From NCBI RefSeq assembly GCF_010974825.1, contig NZ_JAAILA010000012.1, forward strand, positions 62,001 through 126,000: a DNA stretch of 64,000 bases. The letters are read 5' to 3'. The DNA is from Aeromonas rivipollensis (GTDB lineage: Bacteria; Pseudomonadota; Gammaproteobacteria; Enterobacterales; Aeromonadaceae). Position numbers and translations under genes: made by a program. This document shows, piece by piece, positions 10,843-20,874 of this stretch. Under the pieces are notes generated by a model. That model was not told the DNA's origin and made no database searches. It worked only from the letters and a program-made list of their open reading frames with translations. How positions within the stretch are numbered: the first letter of the stretch is position 1; every line of letters begins with the position of its first letter.

Positions 10843-10873
10843 CGAGAGGGCGACCCCGGGGTCGCCCTCTTTC
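10843..10873 (+). terminator. Terminator of the selD-selU-gloC operon
   Basis: A GC-rich stem GAGGGCGACC/GGTCGCCCTC with a CCGG centre is followed by TTTC, immediately after the gloC stop. Confidence 0.8.
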
Positions 10874-10899
10874 ATGGCTGCGGCAAGAACGCCAGAATG

Positions 10900-10928
10900 C
10901 AAAAAGCCACTCCGAGGAGTGGCTTTTC
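10900..10928 (-). terminator. Terminator of rplY
   Basis: Stem AAAAGCCACTCC/GGAGTGGCTTTT with a 2-nt loop. Read on the minus strand it ends in a T-run downstream of the rplY stop. Confidence 0.8.
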
Positions 10929-10948
10929 ATTCAACCGGACTGACGCAA

Positions 10949-11236
10949 TTAGATGCGTACGAAGTCCAGGTGAACCAGCTTGTAACGTACCGGGTGACGT
11001 TGGATCGCCTTGACGTTTACTTTTACTTCTTCGCCGTTGATGACCAGGGTCAGCTCGGAGGAGTAGAACTCCGGCTTCTCTTGGGCCAGGATCAGCTTTT
11101 TGTGGTCCAGGGTAACGGACACGGCTTCTTTGCCTGCACCGTAAACGATGGCAGGAACTTGGTCAGCATGACGCAGGCGGCGGCTCGCACCTTTCCCCAG
11201 GTCAGAACGGACTTCAGCTTGGAATACGAAAGACAT
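10949..11236 (-). CDS. rplY: 50S ribosomal protein L25
   Basis: A 95-residue protein binding 5S rRNA in the large subunit. The N-terminus ([19 protein letters not shown]) and C-terminus ([12 protein letters not shown]) match the short gammaproteobacterial L25 without the CTC extension. ATG at 11236 gives the family length; the longer frame upstream is not conserved. Confidence 0.95.
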   Translation of the reverse strand: MSFVFQAEVRSDLGKGASRRLRHADQVPAIVYGAGKEAVSVTLDHKKLILAQEKPEFYSSELTLVINGEEVKVNVKAIQRHPVRYKLVHLDFVRI

Positions 11237-11399
11237 AGTGGTTATCTCTTTTAAGATGAATATATGGTGTTGACTGCGACCGGTCAGCACCTCGCAAAAC
11301 GAGCGCGAATACTAGCATGGGCCCGGGGTGGATACAAGGGACGCGCGACTCGCCATCCGCGCCGCCCCACAGCGGCATCAGATCTTATCCGAACGCGGC

Positions 11400-12242
11400 T
11401 CAGCGCCCCTGCTCCAGACGGGCAAACTGCTGCTGGCGCTGGGCCGGGCTCATGGCGTCGAACTGGGCCAGGGTCTCGGCCTTGGGACAGTAAAGGCGCT
11501 GGCCTGTCTGTACCCTTATCCCCTTGCCCATTCCGGGGCGATTCTCCTGCACCAGCGCCAACAGATAGCTGTAGGTATCAGACCCGCTGCCCACCTGTGC
11601 CTGGAGCTGGCTGGCGATGCGCCAGAGCGTCTCCCCCGCCGCCACCTGGTGACAGACTCGCGACGCCCCTCCCGCCGCGGACGCGGACAGGGTGAGAGTG
11701 GTCCCCTCGGCTCCCTGGCCCAGGGCCGCGATCTGCACGGCCCCGACCTGAACGGGGGTCCCCTGAGGGATGGACACCGCCCGCCCCATCAAATTGGCCA
11801 GCAACGGCTCGCGCTGCGGCATCCGCCCCCTCCCCGCACGCGATCCCGGCAAGGAGAACTCGGCGATAAAGGCCGCCCCTCCCTGATCCTCGGGGGAGAG
11901 AGAGCCGCTGGCGACGTGCTGCACGGCCGATTGGGGGGCCATGCCATAGGCCATCTCATCGATGCGCTTGAGCCTGGCCAGATAGGCCTTGGAGAGCTGG
12001 GCCTCCCCTTCGAACAGATCGAAAGGGGGCACCAGACGGGCGGGAAACAGGATCTGCCAGTGGCCGTTCTTCTTCTTCTGTTCGAGCGGCGGAAACTGGT
12101 TGCCCCGCCAGGCCACGAAGATGGGAGGCACGGCCCTGTGCACCGGATAGTACTCCGGGTTGAGCTGCACCCAGGTTTGCTCCGCAATGGGCTGATAGCC
12201 GCTGATGTTGACCAGCGCAACCCCCAACCAGATCCCCAGCAT
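11400..12242 (-). CDS. Envelope protein with FimV/LysM-like C-terminal region
   Basis: A 280-residue protein with a short hydrophobic N-terminus (MLGIWLGVALVNI) that may be a signal peptide or anchor. The middle is low-complexity and rich in Gly and Ala. The region around VAAGETLWRIASQLQAQ resembles LysM/FimV-type peptidoglycan-binding motifs (GETLWxIA). Two Cys flank this segment and could form a disulfide in the periplasm. It sits alone between rplY and hrpA, 110 bp after hrpA start-side DNA ends. Precise function not recognised; peptidoglycan association is an inference. Confidence 0.55.
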   Translation of the reverse strand: MLGIWLGVALVNISGYQPIAEQTWVQLNPEYYPVHRAVPPIFVAWRGNQFPPLEQKKKNGHWQILFPARLVPPFDLFEGEAQLSKAYLARLKRIDEMAYGMAPQSAVQHVASGSLSPEDQGGAAFIAEFSLPGSRAGRGRMPQREPLLANLMGRAVSIPQGTPVQVGAVQIAALGQGAEGTTLTLSASAAGGASRVCHQVAAGETLWRIASQLQAQVGSGSDTYSYLLALVQENRPGMGKGIRVQTGQRLYCPKAETLAQFDAMSPAQRQQQFARLEQGR

Positions 12243-12352
12243 GTGATGGCCTCCCTTCCTGCGCTTCCCTGGCTCTTATCGCCACACTCTTCGTCGCACT
12301 CTTCGCCACGCTCTTCGTCACACTATGGCTCAGAAAACAGATAGATAGCAGC

Positions 12353-15300
12353 TTAGCACTGGGCGATGGCGCTCTGCACCCGTTTATCGGAGATGGGGTA
12401 CGGCGTCCCCAGCTGCTGGGCGAAGAAGGAGACCCGCAGCTCCTCTATCATCCAGCGGATATTGGCCACCTCGGGGGGGATCGGCTGGGATTTCGGGATC
12501 TTGGCAAGCAGCGCCTTGTAGTCGCTCTCCACGCTCTGCACCTTGAGCATATGGACCCTGTCCCGGTTGGGATCGATGGCCAGCTTCTCGAGGCGCCGCT
12601 CGATGGCGCGCAGGTAGCGCAGCAAGTCAGGCAGCCGCTGCCAGCCAGTTTCGGTCACGAACCCCTTGTGAATGAGGTTGCCCAGTTGCAACTGGATGTC
12701 CGACATGGCAAAGGCGGTGTCGAGCTGCATCTTGCCCTTGAGCCGCTTCTTGATCTCATGGGAGAGGGTCAGCACGGCTTCTACCTGTTTGGCCACCTCC
12801 ACCACGGCGTCATTGAGCTCGGCACGGACAAACTCCTTGAGCGACTCGAAACCGGCCTCGTCCCAGGCCAGGCCGCCGTGCTGCTCCATGAGCTTGTCAC
12901 AGCCACAGGCGATGCAGTCGTCAATCAGCTCGGCCACCTTGCCGAAGGGATTGAAGTAGAGCCCGAGCTTGGCCTTGTTCGGCAGCTTCTCCTGCAGATA
13001 CTTGATGGGAGATGGCACGTTGAGCAGCACCAGTCGGCGCTGGCCCGCCCACATCAGCTGCTGCTGGGCCACCGGGCTCTCCACCAGCTGGATGGCGACC
13101 GAGTCTTTCTGATCCACCAGGGTCGGATAGGCCTTCACCTCGAAGCCGCTGCGCTTCTGGCTGTACTCCTGGGGCAGCTCGCCAAAACTCCACAGGGTGA
13201 GGCCCGACTGCTCTATGTCGTCGTCCGCCACCTGGGAGAGGGTCTCCTGCACCTTGCCGCGCAGGGATTCCTTCAGCGCCTCCAGATCCTTGCCTTCCGC
13301 GATGGGCTTGTGCTTGTCATCCACCACCCGGAAGGTGAGTTTCAGGTGATCGGGCACCGATGCCCAGTCCCAGGCTTCCCGGGGCACTGTGACCCCCGTC
13401 ATGCGGCGCAGCTGACGCTCCATCTCGTCCAGCAGCGGCCCCTGCTCGGGATTGAGGGTGGCGAGCAGCGCATCGGCGTAGTTCGGGGCCGGCACGAAGT
13501 TCTTGCGCATCGGCTTGGGCATCGACTTGATGAGGGCCACCAGCAGTTCATGGCGCAGCCCGGGGATCAGCCATTCGAACCCCTTCACCTCCACCTGGTT
13601 GAGTAGCGGCAACGGAATATGCAGGGTGACGCCATCGGCGGCCTCCCCCGGCTCGAACTGGTAGGTCAGCTTGAGCTTGAGGCGCCCCTGCTGCCAGAAG
13701 TTGGGGTAGTCGAGATCGCTGATGTGGGCCGCATCCCCCTTCATCAGCATCTCTTTCTCGAAGTTGAGCAGCTCGGGATCCTGCTTTTGCGCCTCTTTCC
13801 ACCACTTGTCGAAGTGACGGGCGGAGATCACCTCCTCCGGCAGGCGGGCGTCGTAGAAGCGGAACAGATCCTCGTCATCCACCAGGATGTCGCGACGGCG
13901 CGACTTGTGTTCCAGCGCCTCCACCTCGGCCAGGAGCTTGCGGTTCTCGCCAAAGAAGCGGTGGCGGGTCTCGAAGTCCCCTTCCACCAGGGCGCGGCGA
14001 ATGAAGAGCTCGCGGCACTGGGCCGGATCGATGCGGCTGAAGTTGATGGTGCGCTCATTGACCAGGGTCAGGCCGTAGAGGGTTACCTTCTCCTTGGCCA
14101 TGACGGCGCCGTTTTTCTTCGACCAGTGGGGGTCGCTGTGGTGCAGCTTGATGAGGTGCGCCGCCAGGGGCTCTACCCATTCCGGCTCGATCTTGGCGTT
14201 GATGCGGGCGTAGAGGCGGGAAGTCTCCACCAATTCTGCGGCCATCACCCACTTGGGCGGCTTCTTGAACAGGCCCGAGGCCGGGAAGAGGTGGAAGCGG
14301 CCGTTGCGGGCGCCAAGAAACTCTGGCTTTTCCAGATCCTTGTTGCCGATATGGCTCAAGAGGCCGGTCAGCAGGGCGCAGTGCACCGTCTTGAAATCCG
14401 CAGGCTCATGGTTGGCTTTGAAGCCCAGCTCTTTCACCGTCTGGCGCAGCTGGAAGTGGATATCCTGCCACTCACGCACCCGCAGGTAGGAGAGAAACTC
14501 CTTCTGGCACATGCGGCGGAAGGGGTTGCTGCCGAGGAGATCCTGCTGCTCTTTGAGGTAATTCCACAGATTGACGAAGGCGAAGAAATCGGAATCCTTG
14601 TCCTCGAAGCGTCTGTGCTGCTCGTCGGCGGCCTGCTTCTTCTCCATGGGCCGCTCGCGGGGATCCTGAATGCTGAGGCCGGCGGTGATCACCATCACCT
14701 CGCTCAGACAGCCGGTTTGCGCCGCCGTGATCACCATCTTGGCGAGCCGTGGATCGAGGGGAATGCGGGACAGCTGGCGACCGGTTTCGGTCAGCTGCAG
14801 CTTGGGCTCCTGCTCCCGGGTGCCGGGCAGCTCTTTGACCGCCTCGAGCTCTTTCAAGAGAGTCAAACCATCCTTGATATGGCGCGACTCTGGCGGCTCG
14901 ACGAAGGGGAAGGCCTCCATGTTGCCAAGGCCGAGCGCCAGCATCTGCAAGATGACGGAGGCCAGGTTGGTGCGCAGGATCTCGGGATCGGTAAAGGCCG
15001 GACGGCCGTTGAAATCCTCTTCCGAGTAGAGGCGGATACAGATACCGTCCGCCACCCGGCCGCAGCGACCTTTACGCTGGTTGGCACTGGCCTGGGAGAC
15101 AGGCTCTATGGGCAGACGCTGCACCTTGGTGCGCCAGGAGTAACGGCTGATGCGGGCTGTGCCCGGATCGATCACATAGCGGATGCCCGGCACCGTCAGC
15201 GAGGTTTCCGCCACGTTGGTGGCGAGCACTATGCGCCGCCCGGCATGTTGCTGGAACACCTTGTTCTGCTCGGCATTGGAGAGGCGGGCGTAGAGCGGCA

Positions 15301-16267
15301 GCACCTCGGTGTCACGCAGGTTGAGCTTGCGCAGGGCGTCGGCGGTGTCGCGAATTTCCCGCTCGCCGTTCATGAAGATGAGGATGTCCCCCAGCCCCTC
15401 TCGGGCCAGCTCTTCGACTGCATCGAAGATGCCCTGCAGCTCGTCGCGCTCCTCCAGCCCCTCGCTCTTGTCGCTGCTTTTTTTATCAACAAACAGGGGG
15501 CGGTAGCGCACCTCCACCGGATAGGTACGGCCTGAGACTTCTATGATGGGCGCCTGGTTGAAATGGCGGGAGAAGCGCTGGGGATCTATGGTGGCCGAGG
15601 TGATGATCACCTTGAGATCCGGGCGCCTTGGCAGCAGCTGCTTGAGATAGCCCAGGATGAAGTCGATGTTGAGGCTGCGCTCGTGGGCCTCATCGATGAT
15701 GATGGTGTCGTACTGGGTGAGCATGCGGTCGTGCTGGATCTCCGCCAGCAGGATACCGTCTGTCATCAGCTTGATGTGGGTCTGCTCGCTCACCTGATCG
15801 GTGAAGCGCACCTTGTAGCCCACGTACTGGCCGAGCTCTGACTCCATCTCTTCCGCAATACGGGCCGCTACCGTGCGGGCCGCGAGGCGCCGCGGCTGGG
15901 TGTGGCCTATATAGCCCTTGATCCCGCGCCCGAGCGAGAGACAAATCTTGGGGATCTGGGTGGTCTTGCCCGAGCCGGTTTCGCCGGCGATGATCACCAC
16001 CTGATGCTCACTGATCGCCTTTGCGATCTCCGCCTGCTTCTGGCTGACCGGCAGGTTGGCCGGGTAGGTGACCCTGGGCACGCCCGCCAGGCGGGATTGA
16101 TAGCGCGATTCGGCCACCGCCAGATCGGCTGCTATGGTCTCCAGCATGGCGGTCTGTTTGCCTTCCGGCAGCTTCTTGACCCCGTGCAGACGGCTGGAAA
16201 GGCGACGGGCATCAAGATTCATGCAGGCAGAGAGACGGCGGCGCAGCGCCTCGATAGAAAGAGACAA
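12353..16267 (-). CDS. hrpA: ATP-dependent RNA helicase HrpA
   Basis: A 1304-residue DEAH-box helicase, the length of E. coli HrpA (1300), implicated in mRNA processing and rescue of stalled ribosomes. Walker A GETGSGKTT lies at residues 95-103, DEAH at 192-195, and the SAT motif follows in VIITSATID. Motif VI appears as QRKGRCGRV. The winged-helix, ratchet-like and OB regions follow, then a long C-terminal part (DUF3418-like) typical of HrpA. A very long antisense open frame inside it is a codon-bias shadow. Confidence 0.96.
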   Translation of the reverse strand: MSLSIEALRRRLSACMNLDARRLSSRLHGVKKLPEGKQTAMLETIAADLAVAESRYQSRLAGVPRVTYPANLPVSQKQAEIAKAISEHQVVIIAGETGSGKTTQIPKICLSLGRGIKGYIGHTQPRRLAARTVAARIAEEMESELGQYVGYKVRFTDQVSEQTHIKLMTDGILLAEIQHDRMLTQYDTIIIDEAHERSLNIDFILGYLKQLLPRRPDLKVIITSATIDPQRFSRHFNQAPIIEVSGRTYPVEVRYRPLFVDKKSSDKSEGLEERDELQGIFDAVEELAREGLGDILIFMNGEREIRDTADALRKLNLRDTEVLPLYARLSNAEQNKVFQQHAGRRIVLATNVAETSLTVPGIRYVIDPGTARISRYSWRTKVQRLPIEPVSQASANQRKGRCGRVADGICIRLYSEEDFNGRPAFTDPEILRTNLASVILQMLALGLGNMEAFPFVEPPESRHIKDGLTLLKELEAVKELPGTREQEPKLQLTETGRQLSRIPLDPRLAKMVITAAQTGCLSEVMVITAGLSIQDPRERPMEKKQAADEQHRRFEDKDSDFFAFVNLWNYLKEQQDLLGSNPFRRMCQKEFLSYLRVREWQDIHFQLRQTVKELGFKANHEPADFKTVHCALLTGLLSHIGNKDLEKPEFLGARNGRFHLFPASGLFKKPPKWVMAAELVETSRLYARINAKIEPEWVEPLAAHLIKLHHSDPHWSKKNGAVMAKEKVTLYGLTLVNERTINFSRIDPAQCRELFIRRALVEGDFETRHRFFGENRKLLAEVEALEHKSRRRDILVDDEDLFRFYDARLPEEVISARHFDKWWKEAQKQDPELLNFEKEMLMKGDAAHISDLDYPNFWQQGRLKLKLTYQFEPGEAADGVTLHIPLPLLNQVEVKGFEWLIPGLRHELLVALIKSMPKPMRKNFVPAPNYADALLATLNPEQGPLLDEMERQLRRMTGVTVPREAWDWASVPDHLKLTFRVVDDKHKPIAEGKDLEALKESLRGKVQETLSQVADDDIEQSGLTLWSFGELPQEYSQKRSGFEVKAYPTLVDQKDSVAIQLVESPVAQQQLMWAGQRRLVLLNVPSPIKYLQEKLPNKAKLGLYFNPFGKVAELIDDCIACGCDKLMEQHGGLAWDEAGFESLKEFVRAELNDAVVEVAKQVEAVLTLSHEIKKRLKGKMQLDTAFAMSDIQLQLGNLIHKGFVTETGWQRLPDLLRYLRAIERRLEKLAIDPNRDRVHMLKVQSVESDYKALLAKIPKSQPIPPEVANIRWMIEELRVSFFAQQLGTPYPISDKRVQSAIAQC

Positions 16268-16392
16268 GGTAGGAATTCCTTAAATAAGTGCCCAGAGGGG
16301 CCATATCGATAAGCTAGGAGCGATCCTAAAGAGCGAGCGGAGGCGGTGCAAGCCTTAAAGCGGCAACTGCCAGGTTCAATGGCGCGGCGGGC

Positions 16393-16420
16393 AATAAAAA
16401 GAGCAGGCACCCGGCCTGCT
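16393..16420 (-). terminator. Terminator of the CBS-protein gene
   Basis: Perfect 8-bp stem GAGCAGGC/GCCTGCTC with a 5-nt loop. On the minus strand it is followed by TTTTTATTG, just past the CBS-gene stop. Confidence 0.85.
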
Positions 16421-16443
16421 CCCGATGATCCGGCGAAACCGGA

Positions 16444-16866
16444 TCAGACCCTGGCCTGATGCACGAAGCAGGTACCAAGCTGGGCGTGAATGGCCTGCAT
16501 CACGTTGTGGCGGCTGATCACCCCGAGCAGGCGACCCTCTTCCACTACTGGATAGATCTTCGGCTTTTGGCCCATCATCATCTCCGCCAGATCCAGGATG
16601 CTGGTGTCTGGCCCCACGGCCAGCACCTCCTTGCGCATCACATCCTTGACCTGGGCCACCTGCTCGCAGTGATAGGCCTCTTTCAACATGACGGCAATGC
16701 AATCCTGCTCGGACACCCAGCCAATCAGGTGCCCCAGGCTGTCCACCACGGGGCCGCCGAGCTGATGACTGTTGAGAAACTTGGTGACCGCATTTTGCAC
16801 CATCATGTCCGCGCTGAACGTGATGGGCTTGGTCTGCATATAATCCCTTGCCTTGAGTGATTCCAT
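16444..16866 (-). CDS. Tandem CBS-domain protein
   Basis: A 140-residue protein made only of two CBS domains: about residues 8-60 (MQTKPITFSADMMVQNAV, then LIGWVSEQDC) and 75-130 (VMRKEVLAVGPDTSILDLAE, then LLGVISRHNVMQAI). A CBS pair usually binds adenine nucleotides or SAM and regulates a partner. No attached catalytic domain is present and neighbours give no clear partner. Confidence 0.85.
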   Translation of the reverse strand: MESLKARDYMQTKPITFSADMMVQNAVTKFLNSHQLGGPVVDSLGHLIGWVSEQDCIAVMLKEAYHCEQVAQVKDVMRKEVLAVGPDTSILDLAEMMMGQKPKIYPVVEEGRLLGVISRHNVMQAIHAQLGTCFVHQARV

Positions 16867-16948
16867 GACGCTTCCCCCGACAGGCCTCCCGACGGGAGGC
16901 GCGAGCCAGGCACTATGCCCAGCTCACTCCAAGCATAGCTGGTGCCTA

Positions 16949-18019
16949 TCAGGAGATGGATTGCAGCAGCAGCAGCAGCTCGTTCTGGCTGTGGCAGTCG
17001 GTCTTCTTGAACACCCCCTTGAGGGTGGAGCGCACTGTTTCCACTTTGACACCGCGCAGTTCGGCGATGTCGTTGCTGCTGTAGCCCTTGCTCATCAGCA
17101 CCAGCAGCTCCTTCTCGCCTATGGTGAGGGGATAGAGGCTGGCCAGCGCCTCTATGTCCGGGTTGAAGGAGTGCTCGGGATCGCGCAATACCACTTCCAC
17201 ATAGCGCTCGAAGCGGCTGAGGCCGCTCATCAGGGTGCACTGGATCAGCAGGGGCCTGAGATTGGACTGACGGGGAATGGACATATAGGCGCTGGCGCCT
17301 GGCAGCAAATAGGCAAAGCCATTCAAGGTCTCCTTGAGCTGGCGTTGCTGCTCCTTATTTTGCAAAGAGAAAATACCATTGACCGCCCGCAGCTCGACGT
17401 TTTCATCGGCGATGCGGTTGAACGCCACATTGGAATAATGAATATGTCCCTTGTCATCTATGATGGCGCTGGGCTTATTATGGTTTTTCACCAGTTGCTG
17501 CAGCTGATAGTTCTGGGTTTCCAGGGCCAGCAGGTTCCAATAATGCTGGCTCCAGGCGGCCAGGCCAGAATAGATCTCTGTCAAGGAGCTGAGATCCCGG
17601 CTGCTGAAGTCATCCTGAGCGGCGCCGCGGTAACTGCACAGGGTGCTGAGACCCCGCCCCTTCACCCGACAGACGCCGCCCGCCGCAAACTGGGCACCGA
17701 AGCTGGCCAGCAGCCCCACCGAGCTGGAGATGGTATTGGCACTGACGATCCCCTGGCAGCCCTTGTCCAGATAATGATTGAACCACACATCCTGGCGATG
17801 GTGCTGCACATAAAATTGCTGCTGGGCCTCGGTCAAGCCGCTGGAAAAGAGCTTTATTCCGTCGCTCTTGTCATCATCCCGCAATAAAAACAGGGATGAA
17901 CTGCCGGACAGGTCGGCGCGAAATTGGTCCACCACCAACTTAATGTCAGAATCATTAATACCGCACTCGTATAACTGGCTGATATAGGGCGATATCCTTT
18001 CTTTCTCTAATGCCTTCAC
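16949..18019 (-). CDS. LuxR-family transcriptional regulator
   Basis: A 356-residue regulator with a C-terminal LuxR-type helix-turn-helix (about 295-350: YPLTIGEKELLVLMSKGYSS, then VKVETVRSTLKGVFKKT). The middle region around KPSAIIDDKGHIHYSNVAFN looks like a PAS sensor segment. No receiver Asp or acyl-homoserine-lactone-binding signature is seen, so the signal is unknown. It is transcribed away from the YjiH-like gene. Confidence 0.85.
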   Translation of the reverse strand: MKALEKERISPYISQLYECGINDSDIKLVVDQFRADLSGSSSLFLLRDDDKSDGIKLFSSGLTEAQQQFYVQHHRQDVWFNHYLDKGCQGIVSANTISSSVGLLASFGAQFAAGGVCRVKGRGLSTLCSYRGAAQDDFSSRDLSSLTEIYSGLAAWSQHYWNLLALETQNYQLQQLVKNHNKPSAIIDDKGHIHYSNVAFNRIADENVELRAVNGIFSLQNKEQQRQLKETLNGFAYLLPGASAYMSIPRQSNLRPLLIQCTLMSGLSRFERYVEVVLRDPEHSFNPDIEALASLYPLTIGEKELLVLMSKGYSSNDIAELRGVKVETVRSTLKGVFKKTDCHSQNELLLLLQSIS

Positions 18020-18478
18020 ACCCGAACTCCTAATTCTTATTTTTATTGAAGTGGCATCTTACTCCGCAATGAGATACTCGAAAAGTAGTCAAATGAACAA
18101 AGGCTTTATGAGCATTTCATAAATAGTTATAAGAAAGCCGCCCTCGATGAGGGCAGTGAAAATGTTTAAATCCGGGCTCAGGTTTTCCGCTTTTTTGGTC
18201 GTTATGGAAAAGCTTTATTGGCCTGGTTCCTGCCTGCCCTTCCTGCCTCCTTGCCTCTCTTGCCATGACGTCCCTTGCGCGGCCGCTCTGTCACGACCAG
18301 ACAGTGGCCCACACTGCCGCGATCGCACTCCTCCATAGAAAAGAGTCATACGGATTCCATTTTCACCAAATGTTGCTTTTTGGTGTATTTGTTGTTTCCA
18401 TTTTGGGCTTGCGTCGATATTGTATATACAAATTAGGTCGTCAAGGGAGTTGAACCATGTGGATCACAAGGAGAGGAA
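18020..18478. promoter_or_regulatory. Intergenic region between luxR-type and yjiH-like genes
   Basis: 459 bp of divergent intergenic DNA, AT-rich at both ends. Visible elements: a hairpin GCCCTC/GAGGGC at 18141-18155, and a perfect 12-bp palindrome TTGTATATACAA at 18420-18431, 48 bp upstream of the yjiH-like ATG, in the position of an operator. No gene recognised. Confidence 0.4.
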
Positions 18479-19801
18479 ATGGAACCTGAACATGCACTTA
18501 CCGCCCCTGCCCGCTCAGGGGCTGGCATCAAACTGCTGCTGACCAGTGTGCTCGGCATCGCCATCTTTTTCGTGCCCTTCGAGCTCGCGGGCCGCAGCAC
18601 CATACTGGTGGATCACCTGGCGGGCTTCCTGATAGCGCAGCGCCCGCTCGCCCTGGGGCTGATCCTGCTGCTGATCGCCTATGGCGCCATCAGCCCGCTG
18701 CTGGATGGTCGCTGGCGCGCCCGCCCCATCGACAGACTGCTGAGTCTGTTCAAGCTGCTCGGGCTGGGGCTGGCCATCATGTATGTGGCCGATTGGGGCC
18801 CCGCCTGGCTGATGACGCCAGATCGCCTGCCCTTCCTCTTTGACAAGCTGGCCATGTCGGTGGGCCTCATAGTGCCCATAGGCGCCATGGCCCTCACCTT
18901 CCTGCTCGGCTTCGGCCTGCTGGAGCTCATCGGCGTGCTGATGCAGCCGGTGATGCGCCCACTCTGGCGCACCCCGGGCCACTCCGCCATCGATGCGGTC
19001 GCCTCCTTCGTCGGCAGCTACTCGGTGGGCCTGCTCATCACCAACCGGGTCTTCCTCGCGGGCAAGTACACGGTACGGGAAGCCGTCATCATCGCCACCG
19101 GCTTCTCCACCGTCTCCGCCGCCTTCATGATCATAGTGGCCAAGACCCTCAACCTGATGGGGCACTGGAACTTCTACTTCTGGTCCACCCTGGTCATCAC
19201 CTTCGTCATCACCGCCATCCTGGCGCGGGTTCCCCCCATCAGCACCATGGCGCACCAGGGCGAGACCGACGAGCCGCTGCCGGAGGGCATGAGCCGCTGG
19301 CAAGCTGCGCTGGCCTCCGGGCTCACCCAGTCCAGCCAGGCGGATCCCGTGCTGCGGCAGTTGCAGGACAACCTCAAGGATGGCCTCTACATGGCCGCCG
19401 CCGTGGTGCCCACCATCTTGTCCGTCGGCCTGCTGGGGCTGCTGCTGGCCCAGCACACGCCGCTGTTTGATCTGCTGGGCTGGCTGCTGTGGCCCCTCAC
19501 CTGGCTGCTGGATTTGGGAGAGCCGCTGGAGACCGCAAGAGCGCTCTCGGCGGGGCTCGCTGAGATGTTCCTGCCCGCCATCCTGCTCAAGGATGCGGAT
19601 CTGTTGGTGCGCTATGTGACCGCCGTGGTCTCGGTGAGTTCTGTGCTCTTCTTCTCCGCCTCCATCCCCTGCATCCTGGCCACCAAGATCCCGGTGAGCC
19701 TGGGGCAACTGGTGGTGATCTGGCTGCTGCGCACCCTGCTTGGCATCCTGCTGGCGGCCCTGTGCGGCCGGCTGGCCATGGCGATGGGCTGGCTCAGCTA
19801 G
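18479..19801 (+). CDS. YjiH-like inner-membrane protein with nucleoside-recognition (Gate) domain
   Basis: A 440-residue polytopic membrane protein with roughly ten hydrophobic segments. It resembles the E. coli YjiH family: a Gate-type region around FVGSYSVGLLITNRVFLAGK and a second half beginning DGLYMAAAVVPTILSVGLL. Gate-domain proteins include nucleoside and other small-molecule transporters, so transport is likely but the substrate is unknown. The ATG has a strong AAGGAGAGG ribosome site. Confidence 0.78.
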   Translation: MEPEHALTAPARSGAGIKLLLTSVLGIAIFFVPFELAGRSTILVDHLAGFLIAQRPLALGLILLLIAYGAISPLLDGRWRARPIDRLLSLFKLLGLGLAIMYVADWGPAWLMTPDRLPFLFDKLAMSVGLIVPIGAMALTFLLGFGLLELIGVLMQPVMRPLWRTPGHSAIDAVASFVGSYSVGLLITNRVFLAGKYTVREAVIIATGFSTVSAAFMIIVAKTLNLMGHWNFYFWSTLVITFVITAILARVPPISTMAHQGETDEPLPEGMSRWQAALASGLTQSSQADPVLRQLQDNLKDGLYMAAAVVPTILSVGLLGLLLAQHTPLFDLLGWLLWPLTWLLDLGEPLETARALSAGLAEMFLPAILLKDADLLVRYVTAVVSVSSVLFFSASIPCILATKIPVSLGQLVVIWLLRTLLGILLAALCGRLAMAMGWLS

Positions 19802-19815
19802 GTTGACGTGATACC

Positions 19816-19851
19816 AAATAAACAAAGCGCCATCAGGCGCTTTGTTTATTT
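19816..19851. terminator. Bidirectional terminator
   Basis: A long stem AAATAAACAAAGCGC with its complement, loop CATCAG, and A/T runs on both sides, between the convergent yjiH-like and LysR genes. Confidence 0.85.
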
Positions 19852-19886
19852 ATGGGGTTGGGCACCGTTACCGCCTCGGCGACCCG

Positions 19887-20789
19887 TCATTCGAGCCATT
19901 GACGCAGGGTCAGCGTGGCAAGATCCACGAAGGCGCGCAGCCTGGGGGCCATGAAGCGCTGCCTGGGATAGACGATATGGATGGGATCCGCCTTGCCATG
20001 CCATTCGGGCAGGACAGGCACCAGTCTCCCCTCTTCGCAGGCCTGGCGACACAGGTAGGAGGGCAACAGTGCCACCCCACCACCAGCCTGCACCATGGTC
20101 ATGATCAGGCCGACATCGTTGATCAGTGTCTGCCGGGCCACAGAGACTGTCACACTGTTGGCGGCCCCGTCGTGAAGTACCCAGGCCTCCTTGCCCAGGG
20201 GCGTGAACTGCAGGCAGGCATGCTGCCGCAGCGCCTGAGGTGCATCTGGCACCCCGGCGCTGGCGAGGTAATCCGGGCTGGCAAACAGGGCCCAGCGCGC
20301 AATCCCCACCTGCTTGGCGATCAGCGTCGAATCCTTGAGAGGGCCGGTACGAATGGCGACATCGACCCCCTCGGCGACCAGATCCACGTAGCGGTTCATC
20401 AGCACCAGCTCCACATCGACCTTGGGCCACTGGCTGCGCATCTGCCCCAGGATGGACGACAGGATCTGGTTGCCGATATCCACGGGAGCCGTGATGCGCA
20501 GCAGCCCGCAGGGCTCTTCCCGCGCCTCGGTCACCGCCGCCTCGGCGTCAAGCACATGCACCAGGCCGGCCGAGGCGTGGTCGAAATAGATCTGTCCGGC
20601 ATCGGTCAGGTGCAACCTGCGGGTGGTTCGCTGCAAGAGGGTGACGCCCAGACGCTTCTCCAGCATGGCCACCCGATGGCTGACGGTGGAGGTCGGCAAG
20701 CCCAGCAGACGCGCCGCCGCGCTGAAACTGCCCACTTGCACGACCTTGACGAATACGACGACCTGATTGAAGTCCATCTTCCAACTCAT
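19887..20789 (-). CDS. LysR-family transcriptional regulator
   Basis: A 300-residue regulator. The N-terminal winged HTH is FVKVVQVGSFSAAARLLGLP with the following STVSHRVAMLEKRLGV; the C-terminal periplasmic-binding-like effector domain starts near GLLRITAPVDIGN. It is divergent from the pirin gene with 85 bp between, the typical LysR target arrangement. The gap carries the imperfect palindrome AGAAAGTGTTTTCT next to the LysR start. Start could also be the Met at 20777. Confidence 0.92.
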   Translation of the reverse strand: MSWKMDFNQVVVFVKVVQVGSFSAAARLLGLPTSTVSHRVAMLEKRLGVTLLQRTTRRLHLTDAGQIYFDHASAGLVHVLDAEAAVTEAREEPCGLLRITAPVDIGNQILSSILGQMRSQWPKVDVELVLMNRYVDLVAEGVDVAIRTGPLKDSTLIAKQVGIARWALFASPDYLASAGVPDAPQALRQHACLQFTPLGKEAWVLHDGAANSVTVSVARQTLINDVGLIMTMVQAGGGVALLPSYLCRQACEEGRLVPVLPEWHGKADPIHIVYPRQRFMAPRLRAFVDLATLTLRQWLE

Positions 20790-20874
20790 TAGAAAGTGTT
20801 TTCTTATTTAACCATCTAGTCCGGTAATTGACTACTTTCTACACTGTCTCCATTGATTCAACGGAGACACTGAG

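Noticed and set aside
13619..15535. 638-codon open frame antisense to hrpA
   Set aside because: It lies wholly opposite a strongly conserved gene, its protein is Leu/Gly/His-rich without domains, and such long shadows are expected in GC-rich genes.
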